Below, in pieces: positions 44,946 to 51,927 of a stretch of 51,927 nucleotides of DNA (the stretch's first letter is position 1; each line of letters starts with the position of its first letter). The notes beneath the pieces were generated by a model. That model searched no databases. It saw only the letters and a program-made list of their open reading frames with translations, and was not told the origin of the DNA. The stretch covers positions 1 through 51,927 of the forward strand of contig NZ_CABFMQ020000085.1 in NCBI RefSeq assembly GCF_901905185.1, read 5' to 3'. The stretch comes from Methylocella tundrae (GTDB lineage: Bacteria > Pseudomonadota > Alphaproteobacteria > Rhizobiales > Beijerinckiaceae). The position numbers were made by a program, and so were the translations under genes.

Positions 44946-46947
44946 GATCCTGATCGCCAATCGCGGCGAGATCGCCTGTCGCGTGATAGCCACCGCAAGG
45001 CGGCTCGGCGTCGCGACGGTTGCGGTCTATTCGGATGCGGATGCGCATGCGCTCCATGTCGATCTTGCCGACGAGGCCTGGCCGATCGGCGCCGCCCGCG
45101 CGCAGGAGAGTTACCTTGCGATCGACAAGATCGTGGCGGCCGCCCGGCAATCGGGAGCTGAGGCGATCCATCCCGGCTATGGCTTCCTTTCGGAGAACCC
45201 GGCCTTCGCCACAGCCTGCGCGAAAGCGGGAATTCGCTTCATCGGCCCGCCGCCGGAAGCGATGCGCGTGATGGGCTCCAAGGCGGCGGCCAAGACAATG
45301 ATGGAGCGCGCGGGCGTTCCCATCCTGCCGGGCTATCATGGCGACGCTCAGGACTTGACGCTCCTCGCCGGCGTCGCCGCGGACATCGGATTTCCCGTCC
45401 TGATCAAGGCCTCATCCGCCGGCGGCGGCAAGGGCATGCGGATCGTCGAACGCTGCGAGGACATGCCGGAGGCCCTCGAGGGCGCGAGGCGCGAGGCGAT
45501 GGCCTCTTTTGGCGACGATCGGCTATTGATCGAGAAATACGTGCCGGGGGCCCGCCATATCGAGGTCCAGATCTTCGCCGACCAATACGGCGAAATCGTC
45601 TCCTTTTTCGAACGTGATTGCTCGATCCAGCGGCGTCATCAGAAAATTGTCGAGGAGACGCCGGCGCCGGGCATGGACCCGCTGCGCCGGCGCGCCATGG
45701 CCGAAGCCGCGATCACGGCCGCCCGCGCCGTTGGTTATGTCGGCGCGGGAACCGTCGAGTTTCTCGTGAAAGGCGATCGCTTCTATTTTCTGGAAATGAA
45801 TGCGCGTCTGCAAGTCGAGCATCCGGTCACGGAAATGATCTCGCGGCAGGATCTGGTCGAGTGGCAGCTGCGCGTCGCCTCAGGCGAGAAACTTCCGTTG
45901 ACGCAGCAGCGGTTGAGCATGCTCGGACATTCGATCGAGGCTCGCATCTATGCGGAAGATCCGGGCCGTGGCTTTCTTCCGTCTACGGGCCGGATCAGGC
46001 ATCTGCGTCAACCGCGAGAAGCAGAAGCCGTCCGGGTCGATACGGGCCTGCGCCAGGGCGACCCGATCACGCAAGACTACGATCCTCTGATCGCTAAACT
46101 GATCGTCTGGGGAGTTGATCGCGCAGCCGCCCTGCAAAGGCTCGAGAGCGCGCTAGCTGAATATGAAATCGTCGGCGTCGCGACCAATCTCGATATGCTG
46201 CGCGCCATTGCGGCGCATCCCGCCTTTATGAGCGGCGAAAGCGATACCGGCTTCATCGAGCGCCATATCGACCAATTGCTCGCTCCAGTCTCGCCGGCCG
46301 GGAGCGAGGACACGACGATCCTCGCCGCGGGCGCGGCGGCGCGGCTCGGCGATTTGCGAGCGAAGGCGGCGGCGGAGGCAGCGAACTCCGGCGATCCCTG
46401 GTCGCCCTGGGATGTGAGCGACGCCTGGCGGATCGACGGCCAAGGCTGTCAGACTGTCATTTTCGACCGCGAGGGAGAAAGCATAACGCTTCGCGTTCAC
46501 GCTTTGCCGGATGGGTCAATCCGTGTGGAAACGCCGGCCACAGCCATGCTCGTCAGCGCCGAGGAAACCGGCGACGGGATGCGTTTGCGCATAGACGGAG
46601 TGCTGCGCCAGCTTCGGGTGGTCAGGGAGGATTTTGGACTCGTCGTCGTTCTCGCCGGGCGAAATCATTTTCTGCGTTACGTCGATCCGCTGGCGCCGCC
46701 GCGCGTCGAGGCCTCGGGAGCGCTCCAGTTGACCGCTCCCCTACCCGCGCGCGTCACGCGCGTTCTCGTCGGGACCGGCGATTTCGTAAAAAAAGGCGCT
46801 CCCGTCATCGTTCTCGAAGCCATGAAAATGGAGATCACTCTCACGGCCCCGGACGACGGCGTCATCGCCGACATCCGTTACGCCGAAGGCGATGTGGCGC
46901 CGGAAGGCGCCGAGCTGGTCGTCCTCGCCGCTGGAGAGGCGCCATGA
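44935..46947 (+). CDS. liuD: 3-Methylcrotonyl-CoA carboxylase biotin-containing (alpha) subunit
   Basis: The 670-residue protein has a biotin carboxylase module first (LIANRGEIACRVIATARRLG, IHPGYGFLSENPAFA, ATP-grasp KASSAGGGKGMRIVE, RHIEVQIFADQYGEIVSFFE, EMNARLQVEHPVTEMI). A linker follows, then a C-terminal biotinyl domain with the biotinylation site VLEAMKMEITL (about residue 630). It carboxylates its biotin with bicarbonate and ATP and hands it to LiuB. Overlaps on both sides (liuC, liuE) indicate tight translational coupling. Confidence 0.96.
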   Translation: MFRKILIANRGEIACRVIATARRLGVATVAVYSDADAHALHVDLADEAWPIGAARAQESYLAIDKIVAAARQSGAEAIHPGYGFLSENPAFATACAKAGIRFIGPPPEAMRVMGSKAAAKTMMERAGVPILPGYHGDAQDLTLLAGVAADIGFPVLIKASSAGGGKGMRIVERCEDMPEALEGARREAMASFGDDRLLIEKYVPGARHIEVQIFADQYGEIVSFFERDCSIQRRHQKIVEETPAPGMDPLRRRAMAEAAITAARAVGYVGAGTVEFLVKGDRFYFLEMNARLQVEHPVTEMISRQDLVEWQLRVASGEKLPLTQQRLSMLGHSIEARIYAEDPGRGFLPSTGRIRHLRQPREAEAVRVDTGLRQGDPITQDYDPLIAKLIVWGVDRAAALQRLESALAEYEIVGVATNLDMLRAIAAHPAFMSGESDTGFIERHIDQLLAPVSPAGSEDTTILAAGAAARLGDLRAKAAAEAANSGDPWSPWDVSDAWRIDGQGCQTVIFDREGESITLRVHALPDGSIRVETPATAMLVSAEETGDGMRLRIDGVLRQLRVVREDFGLVVVLAGRNHFLRYVDPLAPPRVEASGALQLTAPLPARVTRVLVGTGDFVKKGAPVIVLEAMKMEITLTAPDDGVIADIRYAEGDVAPEGAELVVLAAGEAP

Positions 46948-47879
46948 CCCTTCCCGCCCGCGTTCGCATCGTCGAAGTCAGTCCGCGCGACGGGCTGCAG
47001 AATGAATCCACAATTCTACCCGTCGAGACCAAGGTCGCCCTGATCGAACTATTGGCGAAAGCGGGAGTGAGGGACATCGAGGCGGGAAGCTTCGTATCGG
47101 CGAAGCGGGCGCCTCAGATGGCGGCGACGGCCGAGGTTCTCGCAAAGCTCGACCAGAAGCTGCTTTCGCGGTCCAGCGTCCGATTGTCCGTCCTCATCCC
47201 CAATCTGCAAGGCCTCGACTGCGCGCTCGCCAGCGGCGTGAAGGATGTGGCGGTGTTCGCCGCCGCCTCCGAGACATTTTCGCAAAAGAACATCAATTGT
47301 TCGATCGCCGAAAGCCTCGCGCGGTTCGCGCCGGCGGTCGAGAAAGCCCTTTCAGCCGGGATAAGGGTGCGCGGCTATATCTCATGCGTCCTCGGCTGCC
47401 CTTACGAAGGCGAGATCGCGCCGGGCGAAGTCGCGTCCCTCGCGCGCGATCTGACCGCCATGGGCTGTCATGAGATTTCGCTGGGCGACACCATCGGCGC
47501 GGGAACGCCGCTGCGGGCGAAGCGATTGATCGAGGCGGTGGCGCGGGACGGGCCCATCGATCGCCTCGCTGTTCATTTCCATGACACTTACGGCCAGGCG
47601 CTGGCCAACATCTTCGCCTGTCTCGAACTCGGCATATCCGTCGTCGATGCTTCGGTCGCAGGTCTCGGCGGTTGCCCCTACGCTCCCGGCGCCACCGGCA
47701 ACGTCGCGACCGAGGATGTCGTCTACATGCTGGACGGCATGGGCGTCGAAACCGGAATCGATCTCGCCGCCCTGGCCGAGGCCGGAGAATTCATCTCGGG
47801 GCGGCTGGGGCGGCGGTCCGGCAGCCGGGCGTCGCGCGCAATCGCCGCGCAGAGGCGAACGGGGTCTCAAAAAATGTGA
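46944..47879 (+). CDS. liuE: Hydroxymethylglutaryl-CoA lyase
   Basis: A 311-residue TIM-barrel protein has VRIVEVSPRDGLQNES (metal-binding Asp), SFVSAKRAPQMA, HFHDTYGQALAN (metal histidines) and the catalytic cysteine in VAGLGGCPYAPGATGNVATE, the signature of HMG-CoA lyases. It cleaves HMG-CoA to acetyl-CoA and acetoacetate, the last step of leucine breakdown. It starts in an ATGA overlap with the liuD stop. bkd genes follow after 73 bases. Confidence 0.95.
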   Translation: MTLPARVRIVEVSPRDGLQNESTILPVETKVALIELLAKAGVRDIEAGSFVSAKRAPQMAATAEVLAKLDQKLLSRSSVRLSVLIPNLQGLDCALASGVKDVAVFAAASETFSQKNINCSIAESLARFAPAVEKALSAGIRVRGYISCVLGCPYEGEIAPGEVASLARDLTAMGCHEISLGDTIGAGTPLRAKRLIEAVARDGPIDRLAVHFHDTYGQALANIFACLELGISVVDASVAGLGGCPYAPGATGNVATEDVVYMLDGMGVETGIDLAALAEAGEFISGRLGRRSGSRASRAIAAQRRTGSQKM

Positions 47880-47952
47880 TCCGGCGGCGAAATCCGGAGC
47901 CGGCATATTGGACTATATTTAAGTTCTGGCGCTGAACATCGGCGGGGAAAGT

Positions 47953-49035
47953 ATGGACGACGATTTTCATGTTGGCCCTGCCCGGTTTCTGTCCTCGGAA
48001 GGCGAATTGGACCAATCCGCCGGATCGCTCTCGCCGGACCCCGGCTTTCTGCTCCAGCTCTACAGGGCGATGACGCGAACGCGGGTGTTCGACGGCAAAG
48101 CGATCGCCTTGCAGCGCACCGGCAAGCTCGGGACTTTCCCGTCCGCTCTCGGTCAAGAGGCGATCGGGGTCGGAGTGGCGCACGCCATGCTGGCGAAGGA
48201 TGTGCTGTTCCCTTACTACCGCGATCATGCGGCGCTGTTTTTGCGCGGCGTCACGATGGCGGAGATGCTGCTCTATTGGGGCGGCGACGAACGTGGCGGC
48301 GATTTCCGCGTTCCGAGGGAAGATTTTCCGATTTGCGTGCCGGTCGGCTCCCAGGTCGCCCACGCGGCCGGCGCCGCCTATGCTTTCAAGCTTCGCCGCG
48401 AGAAGCGGGTGGCGGTCTGCACGATCGGAGACGGCGGCACCGCCAAGGGCGATTTCTACGAAGCGCTAAACCTCGCGGGCGTATGGAACGCGCCTCTTGT
48501 CGTCGTCATCAACAACAACCGCTGGGCGATCTCGACGCCGCGCGAACTCGAAAGCGCGGCGGCGACGCTGGCGCAAAAGGCCGTCGCCGCAGGCATTGAA
48601 GGACGGCAGGTCGATGGCAATGACGTCATCGCGGTTCATGAAATCGCTTCTCAAGCGATCGGGAAGGCGCGATCAGGCGGCGGCCCGACCTTGATCGAAG
48701 CGCTGAGTTACCGGTTGGGCGACCATACGACGGCCGATGACGCCACACGCTATCGCGATCCCGCAATTGTTCAACGCGAGTGGGCGTTCGAGCCGATCGG
48801 CCGCCTGCGCGCCTATCTGACGAGCACCGGCGTATGGAACAGGGAACTCGAAACCGAGCTTTTGAAGCAATGCTCCGAGGAAGTTGAGAAGGCCGTCGAA
48901 ACCTATCTGACGACGCCGCCGCGAGACAGCGACGCCATGTTCGAACATCTTTTCGCATCGCTTCCGCGCGCCATGCACAGTCAGCGCGATGAGGCGCGCC
49001 GCTTCGACCCGCTGCCGGGCGCGCGCCATGAGTGA
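47953..49035 (+). CDS. bkdA1: Branched-chain 2-oxoacid dehydrogenase E1 alpha subunit
   Basis: A 360-residue thiamine-diphosphate enzyme subunit has TFPSALGQEAIGVGVAHAML, then PYYRDHAALFLRGVTMAEML. The ThDP/magnesium motif GDGGTAKGDFYEALNLAG ends in VVVINNNRWAIS, and SYRLGDHTTADDATRYRDPA is the regulatory/phospholoop region. These favour the branched-chain or pyruvate dehydrogenase alpha family; the adjacent liu genes favour branched-chain keto acids. It probably decarboxylates 2-oxoisocaproate, feeding isovaleryl-CoA to LiuA. Overlaps E1 beta by eight bases. Confidence 0.9.
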   Translation: MDDDFHVGPARFLSSEGELDQSAGSLSPDPGFLLQLYRAMTRTRVFDGKAIALQRTGKLGTFPSALGQEAIGVGVAHAMLAKDVLFPYYRDHAALFLRGVTMAEMLLYWGGDERGGDFRVPREDFPICVPVGSQVAHAAGAAYAFKLRREKRVAVCTIGDGGTAKGDFYEALNLAGVWNAPLVVVINNNRWAISTPRELESAAATLAQKAVAAGIEGRQVDGNDVIAVHEIASQAIGKARSGGGPTLIEALSYRLGDHTTADDATRYRDPAIVQREWAFEPIGRLRAYLTSTGVWNRELETELLKQCSEEVEKAVETYLTTPPRDSDAMFEHLFASLPRAMHSQRDEARRFDPLPGARHE

Positions 49036-50008
49036 GCTCACGCTCGTCGAAGCCGTCAATCTTGCGCTGGCCGGCGAAATGGCGCGCGACCCCGAGGTTC
49101 TTTTGCTTGGCGAGGATATCGGCGTCAATGGCGGCGTATTTCGCGCAACCATTGGACTGGAGGCGCGCTTCGGGCCGGAGCGCGTCATCGATACGCCGCT
49201 CGCGGAAGCGGCGATCGTCGGCGCCGCTGTCGGCATGGCGGCGATGGGATTGAAGCCCGTCGCCGAGATTCAATTCACCGGATTCATCTATCCGGCCATC
49301 GACCAAATGATCAATCACGCGGCGCGCCTGCGTCATCGCACCTGCGGCAGGCTGTCCTGTCCGATGGTTTTGCGGGCGCCCTGCGGCGGCGGCATTCATG
49401 CGCCCGAGCATCATTCGGAGAGCCCCGAGGCCTTCTTCGCTCATATGCCGGGGTTGCGGGTCGTAATCCCGTCCTCGCCTGCGCGCGCCTACGGCCTTCT
49501 GCTCGCCGCCATCCGCGATCCCGACCCGGTCGTGTTTCTGGAGCCGACCTTTCTCTATCGGCTCTTTCGCGAGGAGGTCGCGGAAGACGGCGAAGCTCTG
49601 CCGCTCGACGTTTGCTTCGTCTCGCGTGAAGGCGCCGACGCAACGCTGGTCGCGTGGGGCGCGATGGTTCACGCGGCGCTGGCGGCGGCGGACCGGCTGG
49701 AACAGGACGGGATCGACGTCGAAGTGATCGACGTCGCGACTTTGAAACCGCTGGACGCCGATACGATCCTGCGCTCCGTAGAGAAAACGGGCCGTTGCGT
49801 GATCGTTCATGAAGCGCCCCGCACAGCAGGTTTCGGCGCCGAAATCGCCGCGGAGATCGCCGAGCATGGGCTTTACTCGCTGCTCGCCCCGGTGAAGCGC
49901 GTCACCGGATATGATGTCATCATTCCGCTTTCCAAAATGGAAGCCCAGTATCTTCCAGACGTCGAACGCATTATCGACGCCGTCCGCATAGTCATGGAGG
50001 CGCGATGA
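49028..50008 (+). CDS. bkdA2: Branched-chain 2-oxoacid dehydrogenase E1 beta subunit
   Basis: The protein is 326 residues from ATG 49028 (MSELTLVEAVNLALAGEMAR). Transketolase-like motifs are LLLGEDIGVNGGVFRATIGL, DTPLAEAAIVGAAVGMAAMG, and EIQFTGFIYPAIDQMINHAA; the C-terminal domain has VIDVATLKPLDADTI and VIVHEAPRTAGFGAEIAAEI. It completes the alpha2beta2 E1. It overlaps both the E1 alpha and E2 genes (ATGA at 50005), so the three are co-translated. Confidence 0.92.
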   Translation: MSELTLVEAVNLALAGEMARDPEVLLLGEDIGVNGGVFRATIGLEARFGPERVIDTPLAEAAIVGAAVGMAAMGLKPVAEIQFTGFIYPAIDQMINHAARLRHRTCGRLSCPMVLRAPCGGGIHAPEHHSESPEAFFAHMPGLRVVIPSSPARAYGLLLAAIRDPDPVVFLEPTFLYRLFREEVAEDGEALPLDVCFVSREGADATLVAWGAMVHAALAAADRLEQDGIDVEVIDVATLKPLDADTILRSVEKTGRCVIVHEAPRTAGFGAEIAAEIAEHGLYSLLAPVKRVTGYDVIIPLSKMEAQYLPDVERIIDAVRIVMEAR

Positions 50009-51111
50009 AGATCTTCAGACTTCCCGATCTCGGCGAAGGGCTCCAGGAGGCCGAAATCGTCGAATGGCATCGGAAGGCCGGCGAGACCGTGACGATTGAT
50101 CAGCCGCTGGTGTCGGTGGAAACGGCAAAAGCCGTGATCGAGATTCCTTCTCCCCAATCAGGCACAATCAAGCGTTTGTTCGGCGCCGCCGGCGACATCA
50201 TCCGCATCGGCGCTCCACTGGCCGGCTTTGAGGGGGAGTCTGACGTCTCTGAAGATTCCGGCGCGGTCGTCGGCGTTGTCGAGACTGGCGCGCGCGTTCT
50301 GAAAGAGGCTCCAGCGGCCATCGCACGCGGCGGCGCTTCGATCCGCGCGACGCCCGCGGTCCGCGCCCTCGCGAGCCGGCTCGAGGTCGATCTCGCCATT
50401 GTGACGCCATCTGGTCCCGACGGCGTGATTACCGCCGGCGACGTGCAACGCGTCGTCCGCATTCTCGCCCAGGCCGGACCCGCCGAACCCTTGCGCGGGT
50501 TCAGGCGCGTGATGTCGCAGAATATGGCTCTCGCCCAAGCCGAGATCGCGGCGGCGACCGTCGTGGATGACGCCGACATCGAGGCGTGGCCGACGGCGGC
50601 GGACACGACGATCCGTCTCATTCGCGCCCTGGTCGCCGCCTGTCAGGCGGAGCCCGCGCTGAATGCGTGGTTCGAGAGCCGCTCGCTGGCGCGCAGAGTC
50701 TTGCGGACGATCGACCTCGGCGTCGCGGTCGATCTGCCCGAAGGGCTGTTCGTGCCCGTCTTGCGCGATGTCGCCAATCGCGACGCCGCGGATTTGCGCC
50801 GGGGCCTTGATCGGATGCGGGCGGATCTCGCCGCGCACAGGATGCCGCCCGATGAGCTGCGCGGCAATACGATCACTCTGTCGAACTTCGGAGCCATCGC
50901 CGGCAGATATGCGGCGCCCATCGTGCTGCCGCCGACGGTCGCCATTCTCGGCGCCGGCCGGATCCGCAAGGAAGTCGTCGCCTGCAATGGCGCGCCCGCC
51001 ATTCACCGCATGCTTCCGCTGAGCCTGACCTTCGATCACAGGGTGGTGACGGGCGGCGAGGCCGGACGTTTTCTCGCCGCCGCGATCGCCGATCTGGCGC
51101 GGGCGGATTGA
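50005..51111 (+). CDS. bkdB: Dihydrolipoamide acyltransferase (E2) of the branched-chain complex
   Basis: A 368-residue protein has a lipoyl domain (residues 1-80) with attachment lysine K42 in VSVETAKAVIEIPSP. A subunit-binding domain (IRATPAVRALASRLEVDLAI, about 113-150) follows, then the 2-oxoacid dehydrogenase acyltransferase domain. The active-site motif reads LTFDHRVVTGGEAGRFL, so the usual HRVxDG has Thr in place of Asp; the catalytic histidine is kept. No E3 (lipoamide dehydrogenase) gene follows, so E3 must be supplied from elsewhere. One lipoyl domain only. Confidence 0.9.
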   Translation: MKIFRLPDLGEGLQEAEIVEWHRKAGETVTIDQPLVSVETAKAVIEIPSPQSGTIKRLFGAAGDIIRIGAPLAGFEGESDVSEDSGAVVGVVETGARVLKEAPAAIARGGASIRATPAVRALASRLEVDLAIVTPSGPDGVITAGDVQRVVRILAQAGPAEPLRGFRRVMSQNMALAQAEIAAATVVDDADIEAWPTAADTTIRLIRALVAACQAEPALNAWFESRSLARRVLRTIDLGVAVDLPEGLFVPVLRDVANRDAADLRRGLDRMRADLAAHRMPPDELRGNTITLSNFGAIAGRYAAPIVLPPTVAILGAGRIRKEVVACNGAPAIHRMLPLSLTFDHRVVTGGEAGRFLAAAIADLARAD

Positions 51112-51237
51112 TCAAAGAATTGCGCGATCTCAATGCGGGCCGAAGACGCGATCATGGCACCGGAGGCGAATGAGGATCTGCTGCAAAGCCATCTTCCTCT
51201 ACAACCATGCCGGCGTTAGGCTCGAAGGCCAACGCCT

Positions 51238-51531
51238 CTACTTGAGCGTATTGATGATCTCACGATAGGCGGCCTCGGGGAAAGCCTTGAGCGTTTGCGT
51301 CCGCACATTGCCCATCATGCCAAGCTGCATGGTGAAACGCGCCGCCACGGCATCGTCCGGGGCCTCGTAAACAGCGATAAGATCATAGGCGCCCATGGTC
51401 AGGAAGACGTGCTTGAACTCTCCTCCCTCGTCCTTCAGCGCCTTTTTTGCGGCATCGAGGCGCCCCGGCGAATCCTTCACATGGCGGACGCCCTGGTCCG
51501 TCCAGTTCATCAGCAGGATATATGCGGACAT
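51238..51531 (-). CDS. GYD-domain protein
   Basis: The protein is 97 residues from ATG 51531 (a second ATG directly before it is possible; GGGAGAG upstream). SAYILLMNWTDQGVRHVKDS with FLTMGAYDLIAVYEAPDD is the GYD domain named for its Gly-Tyr-Asp triplet (here GAYD). Small ferredoxin-like-fold proteins of this kind are widespread with no known activity. It lies between bkdB and the repC end, transcribed leftward. Confidence 0.85.
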   Translation of the reverse strand: MSAYILLMNWTDQGVRHVKDSPGRLDAAKKALKDEGGEFKHVFLTMGAYDLIAVYEAPDDAVAARFTMQLGMMGNVRTQTLKAFPEAAYREIINTLK

Positions 51532-51806
51532 CATGGCTCTCCCGACGGTTTGGCGCGGCGAACGTGCGCGCGTCCTCGGCTTTGCGCGGGAACAACGGCC
51601 GGCCCCTGTCGCTTCGGCAGGCATGAGCTGAGGTTTGGTGATGCGCCATCCACAGTTCCAGGCGAACACGGCGATCAGGGCGCGCAGCATGACATGGACG
51701 CGCAATAGCATCATACGCCTGCCAAACGGATGCAGAAACATTTTCTGCTCACCCTGGCGCGCCTACTCCGCGGCTAATGTTCGACGCATTTTCATGATCC
51801 TTGGCG

Positions 51807-51927
51807 CTATGCCCGCTTTTTCTCCCGCTTTCGAGATCCTATGAGCGCCATCAACATCGGTCCGAGCGAGAACTCCCCGGTTTCAGCCTTTCGCGTCAGC
51901 TCGCGCAAATAGCCGCCGGCGCTGGCG
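51807..51927 (-). CDS. repC: RepC-type plasmid replication initiator, C-terminal end (5' part outside)
   Basis: The frame enters from the right edge and ends at TAG 51807-51809. The 39 visible residues contain AGGYLRELTRKAETGEFSLG followed by PMLMALIGSRKREKKRA. The GGYLRxLTxKAxxGxFSxGPM pattern is the conserved C terminus of RepC, the initiator of repABC replicons of Hyphomicrobiales and Rhodobacterales. RepC starts replication at an origin inside its own gene, and repA and repB partition genes normally lie upstream, here beyond the window. The assignment rests on a short stretch but the pattern is distinctive. Confidence 0.75.
   Translation of the reverse strand, partial: ASAGGYLRELTRKAETGEFSLGPMLMALIGSRKREKKRA

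Overview
The window is GC-rich DNA from an alphaproteobacterium, most likely of the order Hyphomicrobiales (Rhizobiales). The indications are general protein similarity, NasS/NasT control of nitrate assimilation, a liuABCDE leucine pathway and, at the right edge, the C-terminal end of a RepC-type replication protein. RepC belongs to repABC replicons, so this segment probably sits on a megaplasmid or chromid beside its replication region. The genus cannot be fixed from the sequence.

Left part (1-9853): the end of a sulfide:quinone oxidoreductase is followed by small sulfur/redox proteins (DUF2892, DUF302, a DsbA-like thioredoxin-fold protein, a Tat-exported protein) and a methyltransferase. 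A convergent modD follows. Then comes a fluoride-resistance unit: a crcB-type fluoride riboswitch, about 390 unexplained bases, crcB (Fluc channel), a universal stress protein and enolase, the classic fluoride-sensitive enzyme. An ABC-F ATPase converges on it.

Middle (9854-19964): a leftward group encodes an exported multicopper oxidase fused to an FG-GAP propeller and a two-subunit xanthine-dehydrogenase-family molybdenum hydroxylase. The next 3 kb is a scar-like zone with palindromic repeats, a frameshifted copy of the enolase 3' end, a small secreted protein, hupE and a truncated hypA.

Nitrate block (20062-29201): leftward nasT-nasS, then nirB-nirD-nasA-cysG. Before nirB there is a candidate NtrC site, a sigma-54 promoter and a two-hairpin ANTAR-type leader whose second hairpin overlaps a terminator arm. 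Together they form a complete nitrogen-limitation plus nitrate switch.

Right part (29426-51927): a LysR regulator, small proteins, an iron-uptake group (outer-membrane protein, cupredoxin, FTR1 permease), a secreted cupin, an unusual sedolisin protease-lipase fusion with a patatin-like lipase after it, and a SulP transporter. The complete leucine route liuABCDE follows directly with branched-chain 2-oxoacid dehydrogenase E1alpha, E1beta and E2, taking the leucine-derived keto acid to acetyl-CoA and acetoacetate; no E3 is present. The window closes with a GYD-domain protein and the repC end. No rRNA, tRNA, CRISPR array or intact transposase was recognised.
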